From Halorientalis regularis (GTDB lineage Archaea; Halobacteriota; Halobacteria; Halobacteriales; Haloarculaceae), in contig NZ_JALJCL010000002.1 in NCBI RefSeq assembly GCF_023698535.1, forward strand, positions 1-64,000: 64,000 nucleotides of DNA, given 5' to 3'. The notes under the pieces were generated by a model. It did not search any database. It had not been told where the DNA came from and saw nothing but the letters and a program-made list of their open reading frames with translations. A program made the translations under genes and the position numbers. Positions 1-9,312 of this stretch are shown one piece after another (within the stretch, counting starts at the first letter, position 1; every line of letters starts with the position of its first letter).

Positions 1-1725
1 ATCGCCCACAACGTGGTCGACCGCCACGCCGCCCCCGACAACGAGCGCCGGAACAAGGTCGCCACCATCTGGGAGGGCGAAGACGGGACGGTTCGGGAAG
101 TCACCTACCACGAACTTCACCGCCAGGCCAACCAGGTCGCCAACGCCCTCGAACAGCGGGGCATCGAGACCGGCGACACCGTGGGACTGTACATGCCGAT
201 GGTCCCCGAGGTCGTCTCGATCCTCTACGGCTGTTTCAAGATCGGTGCCATCGCCGTCCCCATCTTCTCGGGCTTCGGCGTCGACGCCACCGCCACCCGG
301 ATTGAGGACCCAGAGTGTTCGGTCCTGGTGACCGGCGACGGCTTCCTCCGGCGGGGCGATCCGATCACGCTCAAGGAAACCACCGACGAGGCCATCGCAC
401 AGGCCGACACCGACGTGGAGTCGGTGATCGTCTACGACCGACTCGGAGCGAGCGATCCGGACACGGACCTCTCGATTCCGATGACAGAGGGCCGCGACGA
501 GTGGTGGGCCGACGCCGTCGCCACCCAGTCCGACGACTACGACACCAAATCGCTCCCCAGCGACCAGGAGTCGATGCTGCTGTATTCGTCGGGGACCACC
601 GGCAAACCGAAAGGCATCGTCCACACCCACGCCGGCGTCCAGACCCAGACCGCCAAGGAACTGTACTTCGGGTTCGACCTGCAACCCGCCGACCGCTTCT
701 TCTGGGTCTCGGATATCGGCTGGATGATGGGGCCCTGGACCCTGATCGGGAACCACACCTTCGGCGGGACCATCTTCATGTACGAGGGCGCACCCGACTA
801 CCCCGAACCCGACCGATTCTGGGAGATGATCGACCGCCACGACCTCACCCAGTTCGGCATCTCCCCGACCGCGATCCGCGCGCTCCGCAAGCAGGGCGAC
901 GAGTGGGTCGAGGGCCACGACCTCTCCAGCCTGCGTCTGCTGGGCTCGACGGGCGAACCCTGGGACCCCGAGTCCTGGCAGTGGTTCCACGAGACCATCG
1001 GCGGCGGCGACACCCCCATCATCAACATCTCCGGCGGAACCGAGATCTGTGGTTGTTTCCTGATGCCCATGCCGATCAACGACCTCAAGCCCTGCACCCT
1101 CGGTGGGCCCGGACTCGGCATGGACATCGACATCGTGGACTCGGACGGCGAGTCCATCGCCGACACCCACGAACGGGGGTATCTGGTCGCGCGTGACTCC
1201 TGTCCCTCGATGACCAAATCACTCTGGAGCGGCGACGAGCGCTATCTCAACGAGTACTGGTCGACCTGGGACGACCTGTGGGACCACGGCGACTGGGCCC
1301 AGAAAGACGAAGACGGCTTCTGGTTCCTCCACGGCCGGGCCGACGACGCGCTGAACGTGGCCGGCCGCAAAGTTGGCCCCGCCGAGGTCGAGGGTGCGGC
1401 GATGGACCACGACGCGGTCAACCAGGCCGCCGCCATCGGGGCCGACGACGACACCACCGGCACCGCCGTCGTCCTCTACGTGATCATGGAAGACGGCGTC
1501 GACGAGACGGACGACCTCCGTGAGGAGATCCGCGAGCAGGTCGGCGAGGAACTCGGCAAGCCGTTCCGCCCCCGGGAGGTGCTGTTCGTCGACGAGTTCC
1601 CCAAGACCCAGTCGGGCAAGATCATCCGCCGCGCGGTCGAAGCCACCTACGAGGGTGAGGACCTGGGTGACATGAGTAGCATCGAGAACCCCGCGGCGCT
1701 GGAAGCTATCGAGGACGCCCGATAG
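1..1725 (+). CDS. AMP-binding acyl-CoA synthetase (acetate-CoA ligase type), 5'-truncated
   Basis: Activates a short carboxylic acid with ATP to the acyl-adenylate and transfers it to CoA. The reading frame is open to the first base of the window, and the residues before the GTG at 13 (IAHN) continue the fold, so the true start lies upstream. Seen: phosphate loop SSGTTGKPKG (586-615), the A5 motif NISGGTEICG, the A8 motif GRADDALNVAGRKV and the C-terminal catalytic lysine in KTQSGKIIRR. The layout matches acetyl-CoA synthetases rather than long-chain ligases. The substrate could also be propionate or another short acid. Confidence 0.9.
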   Translation: MAHNVVDRHAAPDNERRNKVATIWEGEDGTVREVTYHELHRQANQVANALEQRGIETGDTVGLYMPMVPEVVSILYGCFKIGAIAVPIFSGFGVDATATRIEDPECSVLVTGDGFLRRGDPITLKETTDEAIAQADTDVESVIVYDRLGASDPDTDLSIPMTEGRDEWWADAVATQSDDYDTKSLPSDQESMLLYSSGTTGKPKGIVHTHAGVQTQTAKELYFGFDLQPADRFFWVSDIGWMMGPWTLIGNHTFGGTIFMYEGAPDYPEPDRFWEMIDRHDLTQFGISPTAIRALRKQGDEWVEGHDLSSLRLLGSTGEPWDPESWQWFHETIGGGDTPIINISGGTEICGCFLMPMPINDLKPCTLGGPGLGMDIDIVDSDGESIADTHERGYLVARDSCPSMTKSLWSGDERYLNEYWSTWDDLWDHGDWAQKDEDGFWFLHGRADDALNVAGRKVGPAEVEGAAMDHDAVNQAAAIGADDDTTGTAVVLYVIMEDGVDETDDLREEIREQVGEELGKPFRPREVLFVDEFPKTQSGKIIRRAVEATYEGEDLGDMSSIENPAALEAIEDAR

Positions 1726-1784
1726 TTACAACATCTGAGAATCGAGGAGGAAGACTTACCCTGATTCCCGAGTCGGCATCTGGT

Positions 1785-3530
1785 ATGTCCCCCTGGCTTC
1801 CGCTGTTTCAGGCGGCGCTCGTTCTCGCCGGGGGACTGTCGGCCCTGCTTGCGTCCTACACCTGGCAGAATCGCGAGCGGATCGGCGCACTGCCGCTGTG
1901 TGCCACCATGGTCGGCGGACTCGTCTGGATCGGGGCCCTGCTCGTCGCGACGGTGACGCGTGGCTCCCCGGTGGCTCTGGCGGCGAACCGGTTCGTCGTA
2001 CCCGGTTCGAACCTGGTGGTCGCCGGCTTCTTCGTGTTCGTACTGGAGTACACCAACCGTGAGGAGTGGGTGCGGCGCCGGTACCTGCTGGCACTGTCGG
2101 TCGTCCCCGTCGCAGCCACCGTCGTCGCGTTTACGAACCCGCTCCACGGCCTCTTCTTCGACGTGGGCGGTCTCGATGTGGCGCGACCGACGGGGTTCCT
2201 GATCGAACCCGCACCCGGATTCGTCGCGAACACAATCTACAACTACGCGCTGCTCGCCGCGGGGACGGTCATGCTGCTGGGCTTCGCCGTCGACGCCGCC
2301 GCGACCTACCGCTACCAGACCGGGGCGATCCTCGTCGCGACCGGTGTCCCTTGGATCGGGCACGTCCTCAGGACTGCCGGACTGGTCCCGGCCGGGGTGA
2401 CGCCCATCGCCTTCGCCGTCACCGGCGGTGCGCTGGTCTGGGCGGTCTTCCGGGCGCAGTTGCTCGACCTCGTGCCGGTCGGTCGCCACCGCGTCATCGA
2501 CGACCTCAGCGCCGGCGTGTTCACCGTCGACAACCAGGGCCGACTCGTCGACATCAACCCCATGGGACGGCGGTTCTTCCGACTCGATCCCGACGAGCGG
2601 GTCGTCGGGAAACACGTGGAGGAGGTCCTCGCCGACTACCCGACGGTTCGCAACTACTACGTCGCCGTCGCCGACCTCGGCGAGGAAGTGCAGTTCGAGG
2701 CGGGCCTGGACGGCCGTTACTACGAGATCGAGGCGTTTCCGCTGAACGACGCGCGCGACCGTCACGTCGGCCAGACCATCATCGTCCGGGACGTAACCGA
2801 CCGGATCGAGCGCGAACAGGAACTCGAACGGCAGAACGAACGGCTCGAACGGTTCGCCAGCGTCGTCTCGCACGACCTCCGGAACCCGCTGAGCGTCATC
2901 AGCGGTCGGGCCGAGGTCGCCCGCGAGGCCGACGACGTGGACCCACATCTCGACGCCATCGTCGAGAGCGCCGACCGGATGGGCGAAATCATCGACGACG
3001 TGCTCGCACTGACCCGCGGCGACGACGACCTGACCCGCGAACCCGTCGCCGTCGACGATCTCGCACGGGAAGCCTGGGACCATATCGACTCCGGCGACGC
3101 GGCCCTGAGCGTGACGACCGACGAGACGATCCGCGCGGACCGGTCACAGCTCTTACAGGCCTTCGAGAATCTCTTTCGCAACAGTATCGAACACGGCCCG
3201 ACGGGTAACCGACCAGAGCCAACCGACGCCGACCGGTGCGGCTCGGACCTGACGGTCCAGGTCGGAGCGTTCACCGACGGCGAAGCGACGGGCATCTTCG
3301 TCGCCGACACCGGCGACGGGATCCCGACCGACGACCACGAGCGCGTCCTCGAAGACGGCTTCTCGACGAGCGGTGACGGGACCGGCCTCGGACTGTCCGT
3401 GGTCACTGACATCGCCGCCGGGCACGGCTGGGACGTGCGCGTCACCGACTCGGAGTCGGGTGGGGCCCGAATCGAACTCGTCACCGACGAACAGCCCGCG
3501 GACCCCGTGCGACCGACATCGGCCGAGTGA
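1785..3530 (+). CDS. Membrane sensor histidine kinase (7TM-type sensor, PAS, HisKA, HATPase)
   Basis: About 581 residues. The first ~225 residues hold roughly seven hydrophobic helices, like the haloarchaeal HisKA_7TM input domain. A PAS domain follows (about 235-345), then a coiled linker and a HisKA H-box SVVSHDLRNPLS with phospho-acceptor His363. The ATPase domain shows an N-box (FENLFRNSIEHG), a G1 box (VADTGDGIP) and a G2 box (GTGLGLSVV). It probably autophosphorylates in response to a membrane or small-molecule signal. No response regulator is adjacent, so its partner is unknown. The gene begins 59 bp after the acyl-CoA synthetase on the same strand. Confidence 0.92.
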   Translation: MSPWLPLFQAALVLAGGLSALLASYTWQNRERIGALPLCATMVGGLVWIGALLVATVTRGSPVALAANRFVVPGSNLVVAGFFVFVLEYTNREEWVRRRYLLALSVVPVAATVVAFTNPLHGLFFDVGGLDVARPTGFLIEPAPGFVANTIYNYALLAAGTVMLLGFAVDAAATYRYQTGAILVATGVPWIGHVLRTAGLVPAGVTPIAFAVTGGALVWAVFRAQLLDLVPVGRHRVIDDLSAGVFTVDNQGRLVDINPMGRRFFRLDPDERVVGKHVEEVLADYPTVRNYYVAVADLGEEVQFEAGLDGRYYEIEAFPLNDARDRHVGQTIIVRDVTDRIEREQELERQNERLERFASVVSHDLRNPLSVISGRAEVAREADDVDPHLDAIVESADRMGEIIDDVLALTRGDDDLTREPVAVDDLAREAWDHIDSGDAALSVTTDETIRADRSQLLQAFENLFRNSIEHGPTGNRPEPTDADRCGSDLTVQVGAFTDGEATGIFVADTGDGIPTDDHERVLEDGFSTSGDGTGLGLSVVTDIAAGHGWDVRVTDSESGGARIELVTDEQPADPVRPTSAE

Positions 3531-3533
3531 TCC

Positions 3534-4232
3534 TCAGTCGAGGACGCCGTCCGGGTCGAGACCCGACGACCCGTCACCGCCCACGACCACCGTCGGCTCC
3601 GGCCCGGTCTCGGCCAGCAGGACCGACGCACCGACCTGCAGGGGTGCGAGGACGCCCGCGACGAGCGTCCCCGGGCGAGCGAGCGACGCACGGACCGCCA
3701 CGGCGTCGTCGTCGGTCAGGGCCCGCTCGTCGACGACGCGCTCGGCAGCGGTCAGCAGGTCCGCGTGGGTGTAGGTCCGGTCGGCCGTCAGGAGCGCGGG
3801 CTGATCCGGCGTCACCGTGTCCGGCGGCATCGTCGGGTTCTCGCTCCAGATGTCCCGCTCGAAGTGGATCACGTCAGGGGCCGACGGTTCGTCGCCGTAG
3901 ACCACGCGTTTGGTGCCGGGTTCGACGGTCAGTCCCTCGATCTCCCCGGCGGGACCGATGACTACCCGCGGGTCTCCCTCGGGAGGCAGGCCGAATCGGA
4001 CGGGCGCGCCCAGAAGTGCCGCGCCGAAAAACGAAAGCAGCGGTTGCGGTGCCGGGTCGGCTGCGACGGCGACGCCACGCTCGGGACCCACGCCGTGGTA
4101 CCGGAACAGGCTCGCCGTCTTCCAGGCGTCGGTACAGAACTTGTGTGCGGTGTATGGCTGTGCCCCGTCGCCGTACACCAGCGGTTCTTTCACCCGACGC
4201 TCGCGCGCGACGAGATCGCCGATCACGTCCAT
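3534..4232 (-). CDS. AMP-binding-like protein lacking catalytic motifs (232 aa)
   Basis: The N-terminal half resembles the first subdomain of acyl-CoA synthetases (LVYGDGAQPYTAHKF, SLFRYHGVGPERGVAVA, then FFGAALLGAPVRFGLPP). The protein ends at 232 residues, and where the SSGTTGxPKG phosphate loop should follow there is ALLTADRTYTHADLL instead. It also lacks the A5, A8 and A10 motifs. It is therefore either a degenerate paralogue or a regulatory or binding protein. A TATA-like cttaag lies about 25 bp upstream of the ATG (minus strand, near 4257), so it looks expressed. It converges with the histidine kinase gene, with 3 bp between the stops. Confidence 0.75.
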   Translation of the reverse strand: MDVIGDLVARERRVKEPLVYGDGAQPYTAHKFCTDAWKTASLFRYHGVGPERGVAVAADPAPQPLLSFFGAALLGAPVRFGLPPEGDPRVVIGPAGEIEGLTVEPGTKRVVYGDEPSAPDVIHFERDIWSENPTMPPDTVTPDQPALLTADRTYTHADLLTAAERVVDERALTDDDAVAVRASLARPGTLVAGVLAPLQVGASVLLAETGPEPTVVVGGDGSSGLDPDGVLD

Positions 4233-4414
4233 ACCGGTCGTAACCGCCGTGTCCGCTTAAGTCGTCTGCCACAGGTCGGGCCACGTCGATTTCGGGCTTC
4301 CAGATCCGACGGACTCCCCAGGACAAATTTCGTGAAAGCGAAAAACGGCGCGAGGCCGCCAAGGGGGGAAGGGGTGGGGTAACCAATAGCGGTCGAGTGA
4401 CCGATACCGACCCC

Positions 4415-4455
4415 GCGCCGCTTGTAGTTATATACCTCATAATATTAAGTCTGAT
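4415..4455 (-). promoter_or_regulatory. AT-rich promoter-like block in the dnaJ/AMP-binding gap
   Basis: In a GC-rich region, bases about 4428-4450 read atataccTcataatattaag on the plus strand, giving TATA-like signals on both strands. On the minus strand it could drive a long leader for the AMP-binding-like gene (start 4232) or a small RNA ending near the T-rich stretch at about 4340. No good coding sequence uses it. The function is inferred from composition only. Confidence 0.3.
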
Positions 4456-4511
4456 TGTGACGGAACTATCAGTCGATTGGGCTCCGAGCGGATCGGCCGG
4501 GGACCGGTGGC

Positions 4512-5666
4512 TCAGAAACTGTTTTTCAGCCGCTCGAAAAAGCCCTGTTCGACGTCGACTTCCTCGCCACCGGCCTCGGCGAACGCCTCCAGCGCCTCGC
4601 GTTGCTCGTCGTTCAGGCTCTCCGGCGTGACGACCCGGACCCGCACGAACAGGTCGCCGTTCCCGCGACCCCGGAGTTTCGGCATTCCCTTCCCGTCTAG
4701 CCTGAATACCTCACCGCTCTGGGTGTGTTTGGGAATCTCGAGTTCGACGGACCCGTCGAGCGTCGACACCTCGACCGTGTCGCCGAACACCGCCTGCGGG
4801 AAGGAGATGGCGTACTCGTGATAGAGGTCCTCACTCTCCCGGTCGAACTCGGGATGGTCCTCGATGGACACCTCGATCAGCAGGTCACCGCTGGGCCCAC
4901 CGCCTTCGCCAGGTGCCCCTTCGCCCTCCATCCGGAGTGTCTGACCGCTCTGGATCCCGGCCGGGACCTCCACCGACAGCGTCACCTCGTTGCGGACCTG
5001 GCCTTTCCCGCGACAGGTGTCGCAGGTCTCACTGTAGAGCGTCCCCGCTCCCTCACAGCGCCGGCAGGTCGTCGTCTGCTGGACTCGCCCCATCGGCGTC
5101 TGCTGGACACGGGTGACCTGGCCACGACCCTCACACTCGGGACAGGTCCGGGAGTCGCTGTCGGGGGGATGTCCGTCGCCGTGACAGTCGGGACAGTTCT
5201 CCGGGCGGGTGATGGCGAGCTGTTTCTCGACGCCGCTAGCGGCCTCTTCGAGAGTGACCGAGAGTTCCGTCCGGAGGTCGGTTCCCTGTCGGGCACCGCC
5301 CCGACCGCCACCACCGCCGAAGAACTGCTCGAAGATGTCGCCCATGTCCCCGAAGGGACCACCCTGCCCGAACGGGTCGCCGCCGGCACCGCGCTGGCCG
5401 CGTGCACCGCCGCCACCACCGCTGAACCCGCCCTGTTTCTGGGCCTGCTCGAACCGCTCGTGGCCCATCCGGTCGTAGGCCTGCCGTTTTTCCTCGTCGG
5501 TCAGGACCTCCTTTGCCGTCTTGGCTTTCTTGAACTTCTCTTCGGCGTTCGGGTCGTCGCTCACGTCGGGATGGTACTCCCGTGCCTTCTCCCGATAGGC
5601 CTGCTTGATCTCGTCCTCGCTGGCGTCTCGCGACACCCCAAGCACGTCGTAGAAATCCTCGCTCAT
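4512..5666 (-). CDS. dnaJ: Chaperone protein DnaJ
   Basis: Hsp40 co-chaperone, 384 residues, stimulating DnaK ATPase and delivering unfolded clients. The start is set at MSEDFYDVLGVSRDAS (cat at 5664-5666). An upstream in-frame ATG at 5717 would add 17 non-conserved residues. Domains: J domain with the HPD motif (REYHPDVSDD), Gly-rich region, four zinc-binding repeats (CPDCHGDG, CPECEGRG, CRRCEGAG, CDTCRGKG), and the C-terminal substrate domain. It is encoded downstream of dnaK and grpE on the same strand, separated from dnaK by a small membrane-protein gene and a 398-bp gap. Confidence 0.97.
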   Translation of the reverse strand: MSEDFYDVLGVSRDASEDEIKQAYREKAREYHPDVSDDPNAEEKFKKAKTAKEVLTDEEKRQAYDRMGHERFEQAQKQGGFSGGGGGARGQRGAGGDPFGQGGPFGDMGDIFEQFFGGGGGRGGARQGTDLRTELSVTLEEAASGVEKQLAITRPENCPDCHGDGHPPDSDSRTCPECEGRGQVTRVQQTPMGRVQQTTTCRRCEGAGTLYSETCDTCRGKGQVRNEVTLSVEVPAGIQSGQTLRMEGEGAPGEGGGPSGDLLIEVSIEDHPEFDRESEDLYHEYAISFPQAVFGDTVEVSTLDGSVELEIPKHTQSGEVFRLDGKGMPKLRGRGNGDLFVRVRVVTPESLNDEQREALEAFAEAGGEEVDVEQGFFERLKNSF

Positions 5667-5742
5667 TCGTTGTCTCACCCTATTCGGTTGAGATACTTGA
5701 AAAGAACGGGTCGGCAACTCGGCCTGCCAGCGGCCGCGCCAC

Positions 5743-5997
5743 TCACGACCGCAGATCCGCGTCGGCGACGATCACCACCGCCCCCAACAGTATGCCGACC
5801 GCCACCAGCGACGGCGAGACCGCACCGAACACCGGTGTCTCCCGAACGACTTCCCGCACCGGCAGCCCGAGCCAGGCCGCCGTCAACACGAAGACGATCC
5901 CACCACCGACCACGGCGATACCGCCGCAGTAGAGACACCACTTCAGCACCGCCACCAACCAGGACACAACTCTGGGCATCGTCCCCCGTTCGTCCAT
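5743..5997 (-). CDS. Small two-helix membrane protein inside the chaperone locus
   Basis: 84 residues from MDERGTMPRVVSW. Two hydrophobic segments are visible (about 8-38 and 55-78), with a CLYCGG motif in the first. An alternative start is the internal ATG at 5979. I do not recognise a family. It lies between dnaK and dnaJ on the same strand. A TATA-like ttataaaac (6056-6067, minus strand) and an inverted repeat (6025-6038) lie upstream, suggesting its own regulated promoter and a leader of about 35 nt. Confidence 0.6.
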   Translation of the reverse strand: MDERGTMPRVVSWLVAVLKWCLYCGGIAVVGGGIVFVLTAAWLGLPVREVVRETPVFGAVSPSLVAVGILLGAVVIVADADLRS

Positions 5998-6395
5998 CGT
6001 CTCGTGCGGAACTCGGGTTCTGACACACAAAAATGTGTTACTGCATATGTGTCTCGTTTTATAACCACCCGATCCGGACGACGACCCCGTCATCGCCGAC
6101 GGTTTCGGCCCTGCTTGTCACGCCATCTCTCGCCGACCGATCATGTTCGGAAGGGCGGATTCCGGTCGATCCGAGACCTATCAGCGCGAAGCGCCGACGT
6201 GTCGAAGACGACGACTCGCGTTACTCGTCGTCGCCCTCAGAAAGCACTCTCCGGTCGCCCCGTCTAACTCGAAGAGTTCGCCTCGCTCACGTTTCGAGAC
6301 GCCGTCAGAGCTTCGCTCTGCCGTGCTGACGAAGACTCGTCATTTCAGCCCTCGTCTTCCTCAACGTCCCCAGAGATCTCCGATTGCTGGCGGGC
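5998..6395. other. Gene-free stretch between dnaK and the small membrane protein
   Basis: No credible gene in 398 bp. It holds an inverted repeat ACACA-AAAA-TGTGT at 6025-6038, a TATA-like element at 6056-6067, a hairpin GACGACGA/TCGTCGTC at 6207-6232 and a hairpin CAGAGC-TTC-GCTCTG at 6306-6320. The last two lie downstream of dnaK and may help end or process its transcript. Confidence 0.5.
6025..6038. promoter_or_regulatory. Inverted repeat between TATA-like box and small membrane-protein gene
   Basis: ACACA and TGTGT arms with an AAAA spacer lie about 20-35 bp downstream of the TATA-like element at 6056-6067 on the minus strand. That is near the expected transcription start, a common place for archaeal repressor sites. 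The regulatory role is inferred. Confidence 0.35.
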
Positions 6396-8345
6396 TCAGG
6401 AAGACGACTCCTCGTCGTCGTCGACGTCCTCGAAGTCCGCGTCGACGTACTCCTCGTCGCCGGGCTCGGCACCCGCACCGGGACCGGCACCGCCAGGTCC
6501 GGCACCACCGGGACCCGCACCGGCACCGGCCGCGCCAGCGCCGCCGGGGCCGGCACCGCCCGCGGCCTGCTGGGCCTGCTGCTGGTACATCTGCTTGCCG
6601 ATCTCCTGGAGTTCCTCCGAGAGACTCTCGGTCGCCGATTCGAGGGCATCCGAGGCCGTCTCCAGCTCGTCGCTGTCGACGTTCTCGTACTCCTCGAGGG
6701 CCTCCTGCACGCGGTCGATCTCGGCCTCGATGTCGCTCTCGAGTTCGTCGTCGACCTCGTCTTCGTTCTCGTCCAGCAGTTTCTCCGCGCGCTGGATGGC
6801 CGATTCGGCCTCGTTGCGCGCCTCCACGAAGTCACGGCGCTTCTGGTCTTCCTCGGCGTGTTCCTCGGCTTCTTCCTGCATCTCCTCGATCTGCTCGTCG
6901 CTGAGGCCGGCACCGCCCTCGATGGTGATCGACTCGGCGTTGCCCGAGCCCTTGTCCTCGGCCTCGACGTTGACGATCCCGTTCTCGTCGATGTTGAACC
7001 CGACCTCGATCTGGGGCGTCCCCGCGGGCGCGGGCGGGATGCCCGTCAGCTGGAACTCGCCGAGCAGTTCGTTCTCCTCGGCCATCTCGCGTTCGCCTTG
7101 GAACACCCGGACCTGCACGGATGTCTGGTTGTCCGCCGCTGTGGTGAAGATCTTCGACTCCTCGGTCGGGATGGTCGTGTTCTTCTCGATCAGTCGCTCG
7201 AACAGGCCACCCTTGACCTCGATGCCCAGCGAGAGCGGGGTCACGTCCAGCAGGACGATGTCGTCCACGTCGCCGGAGAGGACGCCGCCCTGGATCGCCG
7301 CGCCCAGCGCGACCGCCTCGTCGGGGTTGACGTTCTTTTTGGGCTCCTGGCCCGCCAGCTCCTCGACTTTCTCCTGGATCATCGGCATCCGGGTCGAACC
7401 GCCGACCAGCAGGACCTCGTCGATGTCGCTCTTGGAGTAGCCGGCGTCTTCCAGCGCCTGCTCGGTCGGGCCGACCGTCCGCTCGACCAGGTCCTCGGTC
7501 AGGGACTCGAACTTCGCGCGCGTGATCTTCTGTTCGAGGTCCTTCGGGCCGTCGTCGTCGGCCGCGATGAAGGGGAGGTTGACGGTGGTCTCCTTCCGAT
7601 TCGAGAGTTCGATCTTGGCCTCCTCGGCGGCCTCGGTCAGCCGCTGGAGGGCCTGGCGGTCCTCGCGAAGGTCGATGCCGTGTTCGGCCTCGAACTCGTC
7701 GGCCAGGTAGTCGATGATGGCCTCGTCCCAGTCGTCGCCGCCGAGTTCGTTGTCGCCGTTGGTGGCGACGACCTCGTAGACGCCGCCGCCGAGATCGAGA
7801 ATAGAGACGTCGAAGGTCCCGCCGCCGAGGTCGTAGACCAGTACCGTCTGGTCGGACTCGTCGTCCAGCCCGTAGGCCATCGAGGCCGCGGTCGGCTCGT
7901 TGATGATCCGGTCGACCTCGAAGCCGGCGATCTCGCCGGCGTCTTTCGTGGCCTGGCGCTGGCGGTCGCTGAAGTACGCGGGGACCGTGATGACGGCCTT
8001 CTCGATCTCGTCGCCGAGGTACTCTTCGGCGTCGCGTTTGATCTTCTGGAGGGTCATCGCCGAGACCTGTTCCGGCGTGTACTCCTCGCCGTCCATCTCG
8101 ACGGTGTACCCGTCTTCGCCCATGTGGCGCTTGATGGACTGGATCGTGTTCTCCGGGTTCTGGACGGCCTGGTTCTTCGCCGGTTTCCCGACGAGTTGCT
8201 CGCCGTCCTCGGTGAACGCGACGATAGAGGGTGTCGTGCGGTCACCCTCACTGTTGACGATAATCTCCGGGTCGCCCCCCTCCATCACCGCGAAGGCGCT
8301 GTTGGTGGTACCGAGGTCGATACCGAGAATCTTGTTGCTCGCCAT
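6396..8345 (-). CDS. dnaK: Chaperone protein DnaK (Hsp70)
   Basis: 649 residues starting at [18 protein letters not shown]. An ATG four codons upstream is also in frame but not family-like. The ATPase domain shows GIDLGTTNS, a [15 protein letters not shown] phosphate motif and [10 protein letters not shown]. The interdomain region carries [12 protein letters not shown], followed by substrate-binding and helical lid domains. The C-terminus is a Gly/Ala/Pro-rich linker and an acidic Asp/Glu/Ser tail, typical of halophilic Hsp70. It works with the grpE gene upstream and dnaJ downstream. A TATA-like cttttaacc lies about 30 bp upstream of the ATG. Confidence 0.98.
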   Translation of the reverse strand: MASNKILGIDLGTTNSAFAVMEGGDPEIIVNSEGDRTTPSIVAFTEDGEQLVGKPAKNQAVQNPENTIQSIKRHMGEDGYTVEMDGEEYTPEQVSAMTLQKIKRDAEEYLGDEIEKAVITVPAYFSDRQRQATKDAGEIAGFEVDRIINEPTAASMAYGLDDESDQTVLVYDLGGGTFDVSILDLGGGVYEVVATNGDNELGGDDWDEAIIDYLADEFEAEHGIDLREDRQALQRLTEAAEEAKIELSNRKETTVNLPFIAADDDGPKDLEQKITRAKFESLTEDLVERTVGPTEQALEDAGYSKSDIDEVLLVGGSTRMPMIQEKVEELAGQEPKKNVNPDEAVALGAAIQGGVLSGDVDDIVLLDVTPLSLGIEVKGGLFERLIEKNTTIPTEESKIFTTAADNQTSVQVRVFQGEREMAEENELLGEFQLTGIPPAPAGTPQIEVGFNIDENGIVNVEAEDKGSGNAESITIEGGAGLSDEQIEEMQEEAEEHAEEDQKRRDFVEARNEAESAIQRAEKLLDENEDEVDDELESDIEAEIDRVQEALEEYENVDSDELETASDALESATESLSEELQEIGKQMYQQQAQQAAGGAGPGGAGAAGAGAGPGGAGPGGAGPGAGAEPGDEEYVDADFEDVDDDEESSS

Positions 8346-8370
8346 TGTTGTCCCCACCTACCGGTCTGAA

Positions 8371-8383
8371 TCGGTTAAAAGTT
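8371..8383 (-). promoter_or_regulatory. TATA-like box for dnaK
   Basis: On the minus strand the sequence reads cttttaaccga, centred about 32 bp before the dnaK ATG, which would give a near-leaderless transcript. A second AT-rich candidate (taatatatc on the minus strand, near 8465-8475) could give a longer leader from the 190-bp grpE-dnaK gap. Confidence 0.45.
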
Positions 8384-8536
8384 GCTAGATTGGAGAGGGA
8401 CGAACCCGACCGCTCCCAACTGCTTCCGGCGTTTTAGCTCACAGCGACGGGCAGTGACCGGGAGATATATTACGTACCGCAATCAGCCCGGAGCGTGGCG
8501 GAGCGGCTATCAGTCACCGACACCGCGGCCGGCCAG

Positions 8537-9244
8537 TCACTCCTCGCTGACGGTGACCTGCGCCGTGCGAATGACCTTCTCGGCCATCTCGTACCCCGGC
8601 CGGTGAACCTCGGCGATGGTGCCGGCGGGCTGGTCGGACTCGACCCGGAGCAGAACCTCGTGACGCTGGGGATCGACCTCCTGGCCCGGTTCGGGTTCGA
8701 TCGTCTCGACGTTCTCCTGTTGCAGTTCCTCGTCGAACTGGCGGAGCGTCGCCTCGATCCCGTCGCGGATGTCGGCGTCCTCGTCCTGTTCGAGGGCGCG
8801 TTTCAGATTGTCCCGCACGTCGAGCAGGCGCTCGACCAGGTCCTCGGTGGCCCGCTGTTTCTCCTCCTCGCGGCGCTTTTTCATCCGCTTTTTGTAGTTC
8901 TGGAAGTCCGCTTTCGTCCGGGCGAGCTTGGATTCGAGCTCCTCGGCCTCGTTCTCACGGGTCTCCAGTTCCGATTCGAGGGAATCGACGCGCATCCGGA
9001 GCGACGCGATCTCGTTTGCCACCTGTTCGTCGTCGGTCGCGGCGACGCGGTCGAGCAGGTCCTCGCCGGCCTCGAACGACTCGCTGGCGTCGCTCTCGCC
9101 GTCCTCGGCCACGTCGTCGAGCGAGTCCCACTCGTCGGCCGTCGTCTCGGCGGCGGACGCCTCGTCGTCGGAGGATAGGTCCGCCGCGTCGTCGGCTGCC
9201 GGCTCGTCGGCGTCGTCCGTTCCGGAGGCGTCCTGCTCACTCAT
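8537..9244 (-). CDS. grpE: GrpE nucleotide exchange factor
   Basis: 235 residues. It promotes ADP release from DnaK. The first ~85 residues are an Asp/Ser/Ala-rich acidic extension. A long coiled coil follows (about 85-135, including KADFQNYKKRMKKRREEE), then the beta domain with the GrpE signature-like RPGYEMAEKVIRTAQVTV near the end. It is the first gene of the grpE-dnaK-dnaJ cluster. A TATA-like ccttttaccc (9266-9275, minus strand) lies about 26 bp upstream of the ATG, so the mRNA is probably leaderless. Confidence 0.95.
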   Translation of the reverse strand: MSEQDASGTDDADEPAADDAADLSSDDEASAAETTADEWDSLDDVAEDGESDASESFEAGEDLLDRVAATDDEQVANEIASLRMRVDSLESELETRENEAEELESKLARTKADFQNYKKRMKKRREEEKQRATEDLVERLLDVRDNLKRALEQDEDADIRDGIEATLRQFDEELQQENVETIEPEPGQEVDPQRHEVLLRVESDQPAGTIAEVHRPGYEMAEKVIRTAQVTVSEE

Positions 9245-9264
9245 GTGCGTACAGTGCCCCGCGA

Positions 9265-9276
9265 TGGGTAAAAGGG
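9265..9276 (-). promoter_or_regulatory. TATA-like box for grpE
   Basis: Minus-strand ccttttaccc lies about 26 bp before the grpE ATG, the spacing expected for a leaderless haloarchaeal transcript. Confidence 0.5.
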
Positions 9277-9312
9277 TTCAGAAATCCATCGCCCGCACCC
9301 GGACGGCCCGCC

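Noticed and set aside
1647..3083. 478-codon minus frame opposite the histidine kinase
   Set aside because: Antisense artefact; the kinase motifs fix the plus frame.
4397..4630. GTG frame with a hydrophobic start (VVIYLIILSLIVTE) that could be a small membrane protein
   Set aside because: The hydrophobic stretch comes from the AT island, and the frame then runs antisense into dnaJ as Arg/Pro-rich sequence.
6143..6904. Long plus-strand frame in the dnaK 3' region
   Set aside because: Arg/Pro-rich composition, a mirror of the acidic minus-strand dnaK coding sequence.
6384..8369. 661-codon plus-strand frame opposite dnaK
   Set aside because: Long open antisense frames are common opposite GC-rich haloarchaeal genes. 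The minus frame has full Hsp70 motifs.
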